Source: Arthrobacter sp. UNC362MFTsu5.1 | GTDB taxonomy: Bacteria > Actinomycetota > Actinomycetes > Actinomycetales > Micrococcaceae | Length of the DNA: 64,000 nucleotides | Assembly (NCBI RefSeq): GCF_000685965.1 | Contig: NZ_JMLE01000019.1 | Span: 29,551-93,550 of the forward strand | Reading direction: 5' to 3' | Part shown: positions 45,257-55,146 of the stretch, in pieces | How positions within the stretch are numbered: position 1 is the stretch's first letter | Layout of the letters: the number at the start of each line of letters is the position of its first letter | Notes under the pieces: model-generated | The model's database searches: none | Told to the model about the DNA's origin: nothing | Seen by the model: the letters and a program-made list of their open reading frames with translations, nothing else | Made by a program: the position numbers and the translations under genes

Positions 45257-45652
45257 TCAGGCCGCAGTGCGGCCTTCTCCATCAGTCTGAGCAGCCAGGT
45301 ACTTGTCCGGGTTGTTCAGCACAACAATTGTGGGGGTCCGGTTTTCGGGCCAGTGGCGGTGACCGGCGGGGACATGGTCCACTCCGCCGGCGTTCCAAGG
45401 ATGACAGCGCAACAGGCGCCGGGCCGCAAGCCAGCTTCCCTTGACGGCGCCATGCACCGTGATTGCCTCGAGGGCGTACGCCGAGCACGAAGGAAAGAAG
45501 CGGCAGACCTGACCGTACAAGGGCGAAATCACCTTGCGGTAGGCCTTCAGCAGCAGAATGAGAAAGTTGCGGGGCAGGTTCCAGAGCACTGTGCCCACCA
45601 GGACCGCTGCCGGTTTGAGGAAGTGGACGACGGCGGCAATGGAGTTACGCAC
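45257..45652 (-). CDS. yidD: Membrane protein insertion efficiency factor YidD
   Basis: A 131-residue YidD-family protein. The core motif SPLYGQVCRFFPSCSAYALEAI with its three cysteines, followed by CHPWNAGGVDHVP, is diagnostic. It is longer than many homologues owing to a C-terminal tail. It assists YidC-dependent insertion at the inner face of the membrane. The start is a GTG at 45652 and overlaps the rnpA stop by 8 nt, so the two are translationally linked. Confidence 0.92.
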   Translation of the reverse strand: MRNSIAAVVHFLKPAAVLVGTVLWNLPRNFLILLLKAYRKVISPLYGQVCRFFPSCSAYALEAITVHGAVKGSWLAARRLLRCHPWNAGGVDHVPAGHRHWPENRTPTIVVLNNPDKYLAAQTDGEGRTAA

Positions 45653-46055
45653 GCGGTGTCCCTTCCTGTGTTGTTTCCCGTGAAACCGCTGACGCGGCCC
45701 GAGGAAGGCGGCCGCCCAGCCGTTTCATGGTCGTTTCCAGAGCGGCATTGTAATCTGCCAGCAGTTGGTCCCAACTGGCAGCCGCGGCCGCAGGCAGTGC
45801 CCGGACCACAATGGCGAACCCGGTACCGTATTCCTGCAACGACAAAGCGCCGGCTTCCCTCAGTCTCCTCTTAACGAGGTTCCTGACAACAGCGTTCCCG
45901 ACACTCTTGGAAACGATGAATCCGATCCGGCTTGGTTCGTCAGCAGCAATAGCTACCGTATATAACACTACGTTCCGGCGTCCATTGCGGACGCCGGAAC
46001 GTACAGTTGTTGAAAAATCGGTTGAAGTCCTCAGACGGTTCCTGGTGGCTAGCAC
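45645..46055 (-). CDS. rnpA: Ribonuclease P protein component
   Basis: A 136-residue RnpA with the family signature KRRLREA (in VVRNLVKRRLREAG), preceded by RIGFIVSKSVGNAVVRN, and the usual basic surface. It helps the RNase P RNA cut tRNA precursors. The start is GTG. The C-terminal VSRETTQEG comes from a degenerate parS inside the coding sequence. rpmH lies just upstream, the standard pair. Confidence 0.94.
   Translation of the reverse strand: MLATRNRLRTSTDFSTTVRSGVRNGRRNVVLYTVAIAADEPSRIGFIVSKSVGNAVVRNLVKRRLREAGALSLQEYGTGFAIVVRALPAAAAASWDQLLADYNAALETTMKRLGGRLPRAASAVSRETTQEGTPRA
45672..45687. other. Degenerate parS inside rnpA
   Basis: TGTTTCCCGTGAAACC differs from consensus at two positions, one within the CACGTG core (CCCGTG). 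It is translated as VSRET near the end of RnpA. The core change should weaken ParB binding. Confidence 0.55.
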
Positions 46056-46097
46056 CGTTAAACTCGCAAAGGGATGTTGACCGACGAGTCAGTGTAT

Positions 46098-46235
46098 TTA
46101 GGCCGACAGTTCGGTGCGGCCCTTGCCACGACGGGCTGCCAGGATGGCACGGCCGGCACGGGTACGCATACGAAGGCGGAAGCCGTGCTTCTTGGCTCGA
46201 CGGCGGTTATTCGGCTGAAAAGTCCGCTTGCTCAC
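46098..46235 (-). CDS. rpmH: 50S ribosomal protein L34
   Basis: A 45-residue strongly basic protein starting (GTG) [19 protein letters not shown] and ending KGRTELSA, an exact match to the L34 pattern. It is too short for most length filters but its position between rnpA and dnaA is universal. It lies about 40 bp upstream of rnpA on the same strand; transcription starts in the gap shared with dnaA. Confidence 0.97.
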   Translation of the reverse strand: MSKRTFQPNNRRRAKKHGFRLRMRTRAGRAILAARRGKGRTELSA

Positions 46236-46703
46236 GTTAGTTACTCCAGTGGATCAAAGGTGCGCCCACCCGATCAAAAAGGGGAAGAACTGGCCGACGC
46301 TAAGTTTTGTATGTGCACACGCTGCCCTCGGCTCGTAGGACGCGAACGTCAGAGAGATTCAAATGAGGTCGAAAAGCGGACACAAAGGACTTCACAACGT
46401 TAGGCCAAAAAGCATCCGGTAGTCAAACCGGGCTGCCCCTCACTGCCCTGCACCTGCTGTGGTTAACCTCAGCCCACAGCCTGTGGATGAAGTGGCTCAC
46501 AGGGCCCGTTTTCGAACCACAACGGTGTAATTATCCACAAGGCTCTACCCAGCTATCTTCTAGGCTTTTCATCCCCTAGAGTGGCTCAGTAGCCGATTAT
46601 CCACGCTCTGTGCATAACCCTGTGGATATAAGCCGGAACCAGCCCCTGGTTCAGGACTTGTGGCTGCAGGTAATGCAGGCAAGCAAGTTTGAGGAACTGA
46701 TTG
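46236..46703. other. rpmH-dnaA intergenic region with DnaA boxes
   Basis: This 468-bp divergent gap contains TTATCCACA at 46531-46539, TTATCCACG at 46597-46605, TGTGCATAA at 46609-46617, TGTGGATAT at 46621-46629 and TGTGGATGA at 46482-46490. The boxes near 46.60-46.63 kb lie close to the dnaA start and may mediate autoregulation of dnaA. It may be one half of a bipartite origin with the dnaA-dnaN gap. Confidence 0.75.
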
Positions 46704-48125
46704 ATGACAGTAGACGAAGCCAACCACGCGAATACTGTCGGAAGTTCCTGGCGGCGGGTTGTGAGCCTTCTGGAGCAGGACCACCGGGTTTCACCCCGGC
46801 AGCGCGGCTTCGTAATCCTCGCCCAGGCGCAAGGACTGATCGGTTCAACCCTCCTGGTCGCTGTGCCCAACGAACTCACCCGCGAAGTCCTGCAGACGCA
46901 GGTCAAGGAAGCCCTTGACGATGCCCTGCACAACGTCTTTTCCGACGACATCCGCTGCGCCATCGACGTCGACACCGATCTGGTGCCCCTCCATGTGGAG
47001 CCGGAACCCGCCGTCGAACTTTCCCTCGCAACCGATCCCATGGTGGAGCAGAAGCCGCAGCCCATGCTGCCGAGCACTTCCCATGAATTCGGCAGGCTCA
47101 ACCCGAAGTACGTCTTCGACACGTTCGTGATCGGTTCCTCGAACCGGTTTGCGCATGCGGCCGCCGTCGCCGTCGCCGAGGCACCGGCCAAGGCCTACAA
47201 CCCGCTGTTCATCTACGGTGACTCGGGTCTGGGAAAAACCCACCTGCTGCACGCGATCGGACACTACGCCCGCCGGCTCTACAGCGGCATCCGCGTCCGC
47301 TACGTCAACTCCGAAGAATTCACCAACGACTTCATCAACTCCATCCGGGACGATGAAGGCACCAGCTTCAAGACCACGTACCGCAACGTGGATGTGCTGC
47401 TGATTGATGACATCCAGTTCCTGGCCGGCAAGGACCGCACGCTGGAGGAGTTCTTCCACACGTTCAACGCGCTCCACAACAACAACAAGCAGGTTGTCAT
47501 CACCTCGGACCAGCCGCCCAAGCTGCTGGCCGGATTCGAAGACAGGATGAAGTCCCGTTTCGAGTGGGGCCTGCTGACCGACATCCAGCCGCCCGAGCTG
47601 GAAACCCGGATCGCGATCCTCCGCAAGAAGGCCCTCAGCGAAGGTCTGTCTGCACCGGATGACGCCCTGGAGTACATCGCGTCCAAAATTTCCAGCAACA
47701 TCCGTGAACTTGAGGGCGCACTCATCCGGGTCACGGCCTTCGCCAGCCTGAACCGGCAGCCGGTGGACGTTGCCCTCGCCGAGATGGTCCTCAAGGACCT
47801 CATCACGGACGACGGCGCCCAGGAGATCACGTCGGCGCAGATCCTGACCCAGACAGCTGACTACTTCAAGCTCAGCATGGAGGAGCTCTGCAGCAAGTCC
47901 CGGACCCGCACCCTGGTGACCGCACGCCAGATCGCCATGTACCTGTGCCGGGAGTTGACGGACATGTCGCTTCCGAAGATCGGCCAGGAGCTCGGCGGCA
48001 GGGACCATACCACCGTGATCCACGCAGACCGCAAGATCCGTGAACTGATGGCCGAGCGCCGTGTGATCTACAACCAGGTTACGGAGCTGACCAACCGGAT
48101 CAAGCAGCAGCAGCGGGATTCCTAA
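46704..48125 (+). CDS. dnaA: Chromosomal replication initiator protein DnaA
   Basis: A 473-residue initiator. Domain I covers the first 90 or so residues, with a short variable domain II. The AAA+ domain has Walker A GDSGLGKTHLLHAIGHY, Walker B LLIDDIQFL and sensor-type SRFEWGLL. The C-terminal domain IV carries MSLPKIGQELGGRDHTTVIHA, the DnaA-box-binding helix-turn-helix. It binds the boxes at oriC and opens the duplex. The ATG at 46704 has GAGGA 8 nt upstream; the TTG immediately before it (46701) is an alternative. Confidence 0.97.
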   Translation: MTVDEANHANTVGSSWRRVVSLLEQDHRVSPRQRGFVILAQAQGLIGSTLLVAVPNELTREVLQTQVKEALDDALHNVFSDDIRCAIDVDTDLVPLHVEPEPAVELSLATDPMVEQKPQPMLPSTSHEFGRLNPKYVFDTFVIGSSNRFAHAAAVAVAEAPAKAYNPLFIYGDSGLGKTHLLHAIGHYARRLYSGIRVRYVNSEEFTNDFINSIRDDEGTSFKTTYRNVDVLLIDDIQFLAGKDRTLEEFFHTFNALHNNNKQVVITSDQPPKLLAGFEDRMKSRFEWGLLTDIQPPELETRIAILRKKALSEGLSAPDDALEYIASKISSNIRELEGALIRVTAFASLNRQPVDVALAEMVLKDLITDDGAQEITSAQILTQTADYFKLSMEELCSKSRTRTLVTARQIAMYLCRELTDMSLPKIGQELGGRDHTTVIHADRKIRELMAERRVIYNQVTELTNRIKQQQRDS

Positions 48126-48660
48126 GCCCGGCTTCGCCTCCGCCTCCTTACCTTATTAACAGGCACATGTGGATAAGCCTGTGGATAGTTAAGGGGACAA
48201 CCGCGGTTAATGGGCTTAAAACCCTTAAGGCATCTGTGGATCAGCGAAACGGCCGAAAAAGTTGTCCCCATCCACACCCTGTTTAAAACCTGCGTCGCCC
48301 ACAGCGGATGAACAGGGCTTAACCGCGGAATCGTGCCGTGAAACAGGGTTATCCACAGTTTCCACAGCAGTTATTAACACTACTAATCCCAAAAAATTGA
48401 AATTCCCTCAAACAACAATCTCGTTCCCACCCCCGGACAGCCTCGTGGCCTCGGCCACGAAGGGCCGGCGTCCCGGCCGGGGATGGGGAAAACGGGAATC
48501 TTCCGGCTAAGCTGTCAGCAGCGCTCCCATCCTTGGGTCTGTTTGTGGTTCAGCAAGCGCGGACCATGCAGGTTCCGGTGTCCGGGGGCAAGGTTTTCGA
48601 ACTCCCTGCGGGAGTTCCCGTTCAGAAAATGGCAGCAGCAATGAAAGGCGGCACCCTTCC
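48126..48660. other. oriC (dnaA-dnaN intergenic region)
   Basis: Boxes include TGTGGATAA at 48168-48176, TGTGGATAG at 48180-48188, TGTGGATCA at 48235-48243, TTGTCCCCA at 48262-48270 and TTATCCACA at 48349-48357, on both strands. An AT-rich run around 48369-48420 (TTATTAACACTACTAATCCC and following) is a good unwinding element. The hairpins at 48442-48480 and 48599-48617 (GAACTCCC-TGC-GGGAGTTC) precede dnaN. The location is the standard actinobacterial origin. Confidence 0.88.
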
Positions 48661-49785
48661 GTGAAGTTCAGAGTCGAACGGGACGTCCTGGCAGAAGCCG
48701 TCACATGGACCGCCCGGTCGTTGTCTCCGCGGCCGCCGGTTCCGGTGCTTTCCGGGCTCCTTCTCAAGGCTGAGGCCGGCACGGTCAGCCTCTCGAGCTT
48801 CGACTACGAAACCTCGGCCCGGCTTGAAATCCCGGCTGATATCAGCGTTGAAGGCACCATTCTGGTCTCCGGCCGCCTCCTTGCGGACATCTGCCGAAGC
48901 CTGCCGTCGGCCCCTGTTGAGGTCGAAACCGACGGCAACAAGGTCACGCTCACCTGCCGTCGCAGCAGCTTCCACCTGGCCACCATGCCCGAGGCGGAGT
49001 ACCCGCCGCTGCCCGCGCTGCCCACCATCAGCGGAACAGTTCCGGGTGACTCCTTCGCCCAGGCCGTGTCCCAGGTGATCATCGCCGCCAGCAAGGACGA
49101 CACCCTTCCGATCCTCACGGGCGTTCGGATGGAGATCGAAGACGATCTCATCACCCTCCTCGCTACGGACCGCTACCGTCTGGCCATGCGCGAAGTGCCG
49201 TGGAAGCCCGTTACCCCCGGGATCTCCACCAGCGCCCTGGTCAAGGCCAAGACCCTCAACGAAGTTGCCAAAACTCTCGGCAACAGCGGCGACATCAACC
49301 TCGCCCTCGCCGACGATGACAGCCGGCTGATCGGATTCGAAAGCGGCGGACGCACCACCACGTCCCTGCTGGTGGACGGCGACTACCCCAAAATCCGTTC
49401 GCTGTTCCCGGATGCCACACCGATTCACGCAACTGTCCAGACCCAGGAACTGGTCGAAGCCGTCCGGCGCGTCTCCCTCGTTGCCGAGCGCAACACCCCG
49501 GTCCGGCTGGCGTTCACCGAAGGCCAGCTCCACCTCGACGCCGGCACCGGCGAGGACGCCCAGGCGTCGGAAGAATTGGAAGCACAGCTGACCGGCGATG
49601 AGATCACGGTTGCGTTCAACCCGCACTACCTCATCGAAGGCCTCAGCGTCATCGAAACCAAGTACGTCCGGTTCTCCTTCACCACGGCACCCAAGCCCGC
49701 CATGATCACGGCACAGGCCGACGCCGACGGCGAAGACCAGGACGACTACCGTTACCTGGTCATGCCGGTGCGCCTCCCCAACTAG
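48661..49785 (+). CDS. dnaN: DNA polymerase III sliding clamp (beta subunit)
   Basis: A 374-residue clamp with three similar domains. The start MKFRVERDVLAEAVTWTAR, the middle segment TDRYRLAMREVPW and the end YRYLVMPVRLPN, a typical clamp C-terminus, are all present. It encircles DNA and tethers the replicative polymerase. GTG start. It follows oriC and starts the dnaN-gnd-recF cluster. Confidence 0.96.
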   Translation: MKFRVERDVLAEAVTWTARSLSPRPPVPVLSGLLLKAEAGTVSLSSFDYETSARLEIPADISVEGTILVSGRLLADICRSLPSAPVEVETDGNKVTLTCRRSSFHLATMPEAEYPPLPALPTISGTVPGDSFAQAVSQVIIAASKDDTLPILTGVRMEIEDDLITLLATDRYRLAMREVPWKPVTPGISTSALVKAKTLNEVAKTLGNSGDINLALADDDSRLIGFESGGRTTTSLLVDGDYPKIRSLFPDATPIHATVQTQELVEAVRRVSLVAERNTPVRLAFTEGQLHLDAGTGEDAQASEELEAQLTGDEITVAFNPHYLIEGLSVIETKYVRFSFTTAPKPAMITAQADADGEDQDDYRYLVMPVRLPN

Positions 49786-49892
49786 GTAGCAGCTGATGTC
49801 GTTATGGGCAGCCAAAACGACATCTAATGCGACCCCGTTGGGCCCGCCATCGCAGCCCCTCCACCACACCAGCGCAGAAAAGAGTTCCTACC

Positions 49893-50777
49893 GTGCACAT
49901 CGGACTGATCGGCCTTGGAAAAATGGGTTTCAACATGCGCGAGAGGCTGCGCAAGGGGGGCATTGAGGTCACGGGCTTCGACCGCAACCCTGACGTCACG
50001 GACGTCGCCACCGTGGACGAGCTCATCGCAGTCGTTCCGGCTCCGCGCGTCGTCTGGGTCATGGTTCCGGCCGGCGAAATCACTGATGCGGTGATCACCG
50101 AACTGGGTTCCAAGCTCGACGCCGGCGACCTGGTGATCGACGGCGGCAACTCCCGCTTCACGGAAGACCAGAAGCATGGTGCCGCGCTGGCCGAGAAGGG
50201 CATCCGGTTCGCTGACTGCGGTGTGTCCGGCGGAGTCTGGGGCCTGCAAAACGGTTACGGACTGATGGCCGGCGGCGATGCCGCCGACATCGAACGGGCG
50301 ATGCCCGCATTCGATGCGCTCCGTCCCGAAGGCGACCGCGCGGACAGCTTCGTCCACGTTGGCGGCATCGGTGCAGGCCATTACGCGAAGATGGTGCACA
50401 ACGGCATCGAGTACGGGCTGATGCAGGCCTACGCGGAAGGCTATGAGCTGCTGGCCGCCAAGGACATCGTGACCGACCTGCCGGGAACCTTCCGCGCCTG
50501 GCAGAAGGGGACCGTTGTCCGCTCCTGGCTGCTGGACCTTATGGTGAAGGCACTGGACGAGGACCCGGGCCTGGCCTCGATCGATGACTACGTCGAGGAT
50601 TCCGGGGAAGGCCGCTGGACCGTTGAGGAGGCAATCGCCAACGCCGTTCCTGCCCCGGCCATTACAGCTGCGCTGTTTGCGCGTTTCTCCTCCCGCGAGG
50701 ACAATTCCCCGGCCATGAAGATGGTGTCCGCCCTGCGGCACCAGTTCGGCGGGCATGCCACCCGCCCGGCCAAGTAG
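49893..50777 (+). CDS. gnd: 6-phosphogluconate dehydrogenase (decarboxylating), short type
   Basis: A protein of about 294 residues. The NAD(P) motif GLIGLGKMGFNM starts at residue 4, followed by DGGNSRFTED and the catalytic/substrate region GVSGGVWGLQNGYGLMAGG and HYAKMVHNGIEYG. It is the short NAD-type Gnd/GntZ form rather than the 470-residue enzyme. It oxidises 6-phosphogluconate to ribulose 5-phosphate. Its place between dnaN and recF is also seen in Streptomyces. The GTG at 49893 was chosen because the Rossmann strand begins there; upstream in-frame residues are unlike the family. Confidence 0.92.
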   Translation: MHIGLIGLGKMGFNMRERLRKGGIEVTGFDRNPDVTDVATVDELIAVVPAPRVVWVMVPAGEITDAVITELGSKLDAGDLVIDGGNSRFTEDQKHGAALAEKGIRFADCGVSGGVWGLQNGYGLMAGGDAADIERAMPAFDALRPEGDRADSFVHVGGIGAGHYAKMVHNGIEYGLMQAYAEGYELLAAKDIVTDLPGTFRAWQKGTVVRSWLLDLMVKALDEDPGLASIDDYVEDSGEGRWTVEEAIANAVPAPAITAALFARFSSREDNSPAMKMVSALRHQFGGHATRPAK

Positions 50778-50778
50778 C

Positions 50779-50805
50779 AGCAGTCCGAGCAGTCCGAGCA
50801 GTCCG
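50779..50805. repeat. Triple 9-bp tandem repeat before recF
   Basis: AGCAGTCCG occurs three times in succession. It fills most of the gnd-recF gap. The heptamer CAGTCCG also builds the tandem array downstream of tRNA-Ala. Confidence 0.85.
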
Positions 50806-50822
50806 GGAATCCTGAAGACGGC

Positions 50823-52028
50823 GTGTACCTAGAAAAGCTTTCGCTGACCGATTTTCGCAGCTATGCCCAGGTGGACCTCTCCTTCGAACCCGGAGTGACG
50901 GTCCTCGTGGGGTACAACGGCATCGGCAAGACCAACCTCATGGAGGCCATCGGGTACCTGGCCACGCTGAGTTCACACCGTGTCAGTTCGGATGCTCCGC
51001 TTCTGCGCTTTGGTACCGAACGGGCACTGATCCGGGCCAAGCTGGTTCGGGGCGAGCAGTCCACTGTGCTGGAACTGGAAATCAACGGAAGCCGTGCCAA
51101 CCGCGGACGCATCAACCGCAGCAACCCAGTCCGTGCCCGGGACATCCTGGGCATCTGCCAGACGGTGCTTTTTGCGCCGGAGGACCTTGCCCTGGTGAAG
51201 GGTGATCCCTCCAACCGCCGGCGTTTCCTGGACGAGTTGCTGGTCAGCCTCATGCCGCGGCATTCCGCCACGCGGACTGATTATGATCGTGTGCTCAAGC
51301 AGCGCAACGCCCTTCTCAAATCAGGCCGGACCGGTAAGTTCACTGCCGGGCACGAGGCAACCCTGGATGTGTGGGACCAGCACATGGCCAAGGCCGGTGC
51401 CGAACTGCTGCACGCCCGGCTGGAACTGGTGGAAAGAATCCGGCCCCACCTGAGAGAGGCTTACGCGCAGTTGACCGACGGGTCCAAGGAAGCGGACGCG
51501 ATCTACCGGTCCACGCTCCAGGACATGATGGACGACGACGGCGCCAGCCCGGGTTTCGCCGCGGAACCCGCCGCCGTCGAACGCGTCGAAGACCTCCGGG
51601 AACTGTCCGTTGAGGACCTGACCGAACGCTATGTGCAGGCTTTTGCGGCCTCCCGGCGCAAGGAACTGGAACGGGGCGTTTCCCTGGTGGGTCCGCACCG
51701 GGACGACGTCGAACTCATCCTCGGCGAAGCGCCGGCCAAGGGGTATGCCTCGCACGGCGAAACATGGTCCATGTGCCTCTCCCTGCGGCTGGCGTCCTAC
51801 TACGTGATGCTCGATGACGCCCGCACAGGCGGGTCCGCACCGATCCTCATCCTCGACGATGTGTTTGCCGAACTCGACGTCCAGCGGCGGCGTAAACTGG
51901 CGGCAATAGTATCCGGCGCCGAACAGGTGCTGGTCACCGCCGCCGTCGACGCCGACATACCGGAAGAACTGGCCGGGCGGCGGGTGAAGGTGGTCCCCGG
52001 AGGAATCGATGAGTCGGAATCCCGATGA
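50823..52028 (+). CDS. recF: DNA replication and repair protein RecF
   Basis: A 401-residue SMC-like ATPase. It begins MYLEKLSLTDFRSYAQVDL with Walker A GYNGIGKTNLMEAIGYL. The signature is near SLRLASYYVM and Walker B is PILILDDVFAELD. It loads RecA at gaps with RecO and RecR. GTG start. Its last four bases overlap the next gene as ATGA. Confidence 0.95.
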   Translation: MYLEKLSLTDFRSYAQVDLSFEPGVTVLVGYNGIGKTNLMEAIGYLATLSSHRVSSDAPLLRFGTERALIRAKLVRGEQSTVLELEINGSRANRGRINRSNPVRARDILGICQTVLFAPEDLALVKGDPSNRRRFLDELLVSLMPRHSATRTDYDRVLKQRNALLKSGRTGKFTAGHEATLDVWDQHMAKAGAELLHARLELVERIRPHLREAYAQLTDGSKEADAIYRSTLQDMMDDDGASPGFAAEPAAVERVEDLRELSVEDLTERYVQAFAASRRKELERGVSLVGPHRDDVELILGEAPAKGYASHGETWSMCLSLRLASYYVMLDDARTGGSAPILILDDVFAELDVQRRRKLAAIVSGAEQVLVTAAVDADIPEELAGRRVKVVPGGIDESESR

Positions 52029-52582
52029 GTAAGGATGCTGGCGGCCTGCAGCCGGGCCGCGATCCGGACGAAATAGATGCGCCCCAGGCGGCGCTTAACC
52101 GGATGCGCGAAGCTGCCGCTGCCCGCGGCGAAATCCGGCGCAAGTCCCCGCTGCCCGGAGGCGGAGCCAAGAAGCCGGAACGCAGCGCCGGCGGAACACG
52201 GGGATTCACCCAGTTCCACGGCACGGGCCGCGACCCGTTGGGCCTGGGGAAAGTGGTGGGACGCCTCGTGGCCGAACGGGGCTGGACTTCGCCGGTTGCC
52301 GTCGGATCCGTGATGGCCGAGTGGAGCACGCTCGTTGGCCCTGAAATTTCGGCACACTGCACGCCGGAAAGCTTTACCGACACCACGCTCCACGTGCGGT
52401 GCGACTCCACCGCGTGGGCAACCCAGTTGCGCCTGCTCAGCTTCAGTCTCCTCGAGAAATTCCGGAGCGAACTGGGCGAAGGCGTCGTGACCAAGATCCA
52501 GGTCCTCGGGCCTGCGGCGCCTAGCTGGCGGAAGGGCGGACGGACAGTCAACGGCCGCGGTCCCCGGGATACTTACGGATAG
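52025..52582 (+). CDS. DUF721 domain protein (DciA-like)
   Basis: A 185-residue protein. The first 60 residues are charged and probably disordered; the C-terminal half is the DUF721 domain, with GRLVAERGWTSPVAVGSVMAEW and LHVRCDSTAWATQLRLLS. It occupies the position of Mycobacterium tuberculosis Rv0004 between recF and gyrB. DUF721 proteins include DciA, a loader of the replicative helicase in bacteria that lack DnaC. That role is likely but not proven here. It overlaps recF as ATGA. Confidence 0.85.
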   Translation: MSKDAGGLQPGRDPDEIDAPQAALNRMREAAAARGEIRRKSPLPGGGAKKPERSAGGTRGFTQFHGTGRDPLGLGKVVGRLVAERGWTSPVAVGSVMAEWSTLVGPEISAHCTPESFTDTTLHVRCDSTAWATQLRLLSFSLLEKFRSELGEGVVTKIQVLGPAAPSWRKGGRTVNGRGPRDTYG

Positions 52583-52994
52583 CAACCGGCTGTGGCGGCC
52601 CGCCGGATTTCCGCGGCCGCCGTCCCCGACCCTTGAAAAATGGCCAAACGGCGTGTAGGGCGCTCTAACGCCCCTGGGCCGTATAGGAACCCAGAGACGG
52701 TACCCCTGGAGCCTTGCAGGCGGGGCCAATGGCCTGTCAGCACCATATTCCCGCGCGTTTGCGGCCCTGGAATGCGGGATTACGCTCTCCAGCACGGTAG
52801 AATCGGGGTAGATAACTGGGCGCCGGTGAAACGTTGACTGAGTCCGTTTTTCGGCGCTTTTCCTGCGGCCGGGGCACGGTTCCGCCAGTCAACGAAGTAA
52901 TCGGCGTTATCAGTGACGTGCCTGTTGGCAGGAGCCTCTTCTATCGGAGACGGTGACGGCCGGCCATACGAATACAGAGGAGTCGAAAGCGCCT
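52583..52994. other. gyrB upstream region
   Basis: About 410 bp without a gene other than an optional N-terminal extension of gyrB (GTG at 52953). It must carry the gyrBA promoter and leader; several short inverted repeats occur, for example around 52657-52674. No convincing -35/-10 pair stands out by eye. Confidence 0.4.
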
Positions 52995-55085
52995 GTGGCT
53001 AACGACAATGCAGATATCCCGGCAGTGGAACCCGCAGCTGAGGATGCCCGTACAACTGATGCGCCGGCGGAGGCAGCCGAACGCAAGGGATACGGTGCGA
53101 GCGACATCACCGTCCTTGAAGGACTGGAAGCTGTTCGGAAACGTCCCGGCATGTATATCGGGTCCACGGGACCCCGCGGACTCCACCACCTTGTGTATGA
53201 AGTGGTGGACAACTCCGTGGATGAGGCCTTGGCAGGCTACTGCACCCACATTGAGATTGTTCTCCAGGCCGACGGCGGCGTCAAAGTGGTTGATGACGGC
53301 CGCGGCATCCCGGTGGACATGCACCCCACCGAGCACAAGCCCACGGTTGAGGTTGTAATGACCATCCTGCACGCCGGCGGAAAGTTCGGCGGCGGCGGAT
53401 ATGCCGTTTCCGGCGGCCTCCACGGCGTGGGTATTTCAGTGGTGAATGCCCTCTCCAGCCGGGTGGATACCGAAGTCCGGCGCCAGGGCCATGTCTGGCG
53501 GATGTCCTTCGCCGACGGCGGCAAGCCCCAGGGCAGCCTGGTCCAGGGTGAAGAGACAGACCAGACCGGGACCACCCAGACCTTCTACCCGGACGCCAGC
53601 ATTTTTGAGGTCACGGAATTCGACTTCGAGACGCTTCGTGCCCGGTTCCAGCAGATGGCGTTCCTCAACAAGGGCCTGCGCATCACGCTGACGGACGAAC
53701 GCCGCGTTGCCCAGGAAGGCTCGGAGGACGAGGACCTGGATCTCGACGCCGTTCCCACCGAGGGTGAAGTGGCCGCCGAATTCCGCACGGTTGTGTACCA
53801 GTACGACGACGGCCTGCTGGACTACGTGAAGCACCTTAACTCCGGCAAGAAGGTTGATGTTGTCCACGAGGACGTCATCGCCTTCGAAACCGAGGACAAG
53901 GAACGGAAGATCGCCCTGGAAATGGCGATGCAGTGGACCAATGCGTACTCTGAAAGCGTCCACACCTATGCCAACACCATCAACACCCATGAGGGCGGCA
54001 CCCACGAAGAGGGCTTCCGGGCCGCGATGACGTCGCTCATCAACCGCTACGCGCGCGAGAAGAACATCATCAAGGAAAAGGATGACAACCTCACCGGTGA
54101 TGACATCCGTGAAGGACTCACCGCCGTCATTTCCGTGAAGCTGGCGGAACCGCAGTTTGAAGGCCAGACCAAGACCAAACTCGGCAACTCCGAGGTCAAG
54201 GGCTTCGTCCAGCGCGTGGTCACCGACGGCCTGGGTGACTGGCTGGAGCGCAATCCCGGTCCGGCACGCGATGTGATCCGCAAGGCGATTTCCGCAGCCC
54301 AGGCCCGGATGGCAGCCCGCAAGGCCCGCGACAACGCGCGCCGCAAGAGCCCGCTGGAGTCCTTCGGCATGCCGGGCAAGCTCTCCGACTGCTCGTCCAA
54401 GGACCCGGAGAAGTGCGAGGTCTACATCGTGGAGGGCGACTCCGCCGGCGGTTCCGCCAAGCGCGGCCGCAACCCCGAAACGCAGGCCATCCTCCCGCTG
54501 CGCGGCAAGATCCTGAACGTGGAACGGGCACGGCTGGACAAGGCCCTCGGCAACAACGAGGTCCAGTCCATGATCACGGCATTTGGTACGGGTATTGGCG
54601 AGGACTTCGACCTGAGCAAGCTCCGGTACCACAAAATCGTCCTCATGGCCGATGCCGACGTTGACGGGCAGCACATCACGACGCTGCTGATGACGCTGCT
54701 GTTCCGGTACATGCGCCCGCTGATTGAAAACGGATACGTATACCTGGCCCAGCCGCCGCTGTACCGCATCAAGTGGTCCAATGCTCCGCACGACTACGTC
54801 TACAGCGACCGCGAACGCGATGCCCGGCTTGTTGCCGGCCAGGCCGCCGGGCGCCGCATCCCGAAGGACAACGGCATCCAGCGCTACAAGGGCCTTGGCG
54901 AGATGGACTACACGGAACTGTGGGACACCACCATGGACCCCGACCACCGCACACTCCTGCAGGTCACCATGGACGACGCCCTCGCGGCTGACCAGATCTT
55001 CACCGTGCTGATGGGCGAGGACGTTGAATCACGCCGAAACTTCATTCAGCAGAACGCCAAGGATGTCCGGTTCCTGGATATCTAG
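52995..55085 (+). CDS. gyrB: DNA gyrase subunit B
   Basis: A protein of about 696 residues. The GHKL ATPase has [22 protein letters not shown] and [14 protein letters not shown]; the transducer domain follows; the Toprim domain has [14 protein letters not shown] and [11 protein letters not shown]; the C-terminus has PQPPLYRI-like and QRYKGLGEM segments. It lacks the large insertion seen in proteobacteria. With GyrA it supercoils DNA using ATP. The start is uncertain: GTG at 52995 (GAGGAG 12 nt upstream) was preferred, with GTG at 52953 as the alternative. gyrA follows after 61 bp. Confidence 0.95.
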   Translation: MANDNADIPAVEPAAEDARTTDAPAEAAERKGYGASDITVLEGLEAVRKRPGMYIGSTGPRGLHHLVYEVVDNSVDEALAGYCTHIEIVLQADGGVKVVDDGRGIPVDMHPTEHKPTVEVVMTILHAGGKFGGGGYAVSGGLHGVGISVVNALSSRVDTEVRRQGHVWRMSFADGGKPQGSLVQGEETDQTGTTQTFYPDASIFEVTEFDFETLRARFQQMAFLNKGLRITLTDERRVAQEGSEDEDLDLDAVPTEGEVAAEFRTVVYQYDDGLLDYVKHLNSGKKVDVVHEDVIAFETEDKERKIALEMAMQWTNAYSESVHTYANTINTHEGGTHEEGFRAAMTSLINRYAREKNIIKEKDDNLTGDDIREGLTAVISVKLAEPQFEGQTKTKLGNSEVKGFVQRVVTDGLGDWLERNPGPARDVIRKAISAAQARMAARKARDNARRKSPLESFGMPGKLSDCSSKDPEKCEVYIVEGDSAGGSAKRGRNPETQAILPLRGKILNVERARLDKALGNNEVQSMITAFGTGIGEDFDLSKLRYHKIVLMADADVDGQHITTLLMTLLFRYMRPLIENGYVYLAQPPLYRIKWSNAPHDYVYSDRERDARLVAGQAAGRRIPKDNGIQRYKGLGEMDYTELWDTTMDPDHRTLLQVTMDDALAADQIFTVLMGEDVESRRNFIQQNAKDVRFLDI

Positions 55086-55146
55086 AGCTCCACAAGAGCC
55101 TAAATATCCCTGAAGCGACATATACCTGAAACGGAAAATATAGACT

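Noticed and set aside
46845..48023. Minus-strand ORF of 392 codons inside dnaA
   Set aside because: Entirely antisense to dnaA, without recognisable motifs.
48262..48366. parS in the dnaA-dnaN gap (GTGAAACA near 48338)
   Set aside because: Only the right half matches; the CACGTG core is absent.
53436..54947. Minus-strand ORF of 503 codons inside gyrB
   Set aside because: Antisense shadow of gyrB; composition only reflects third-codon GC of the opposite strand.
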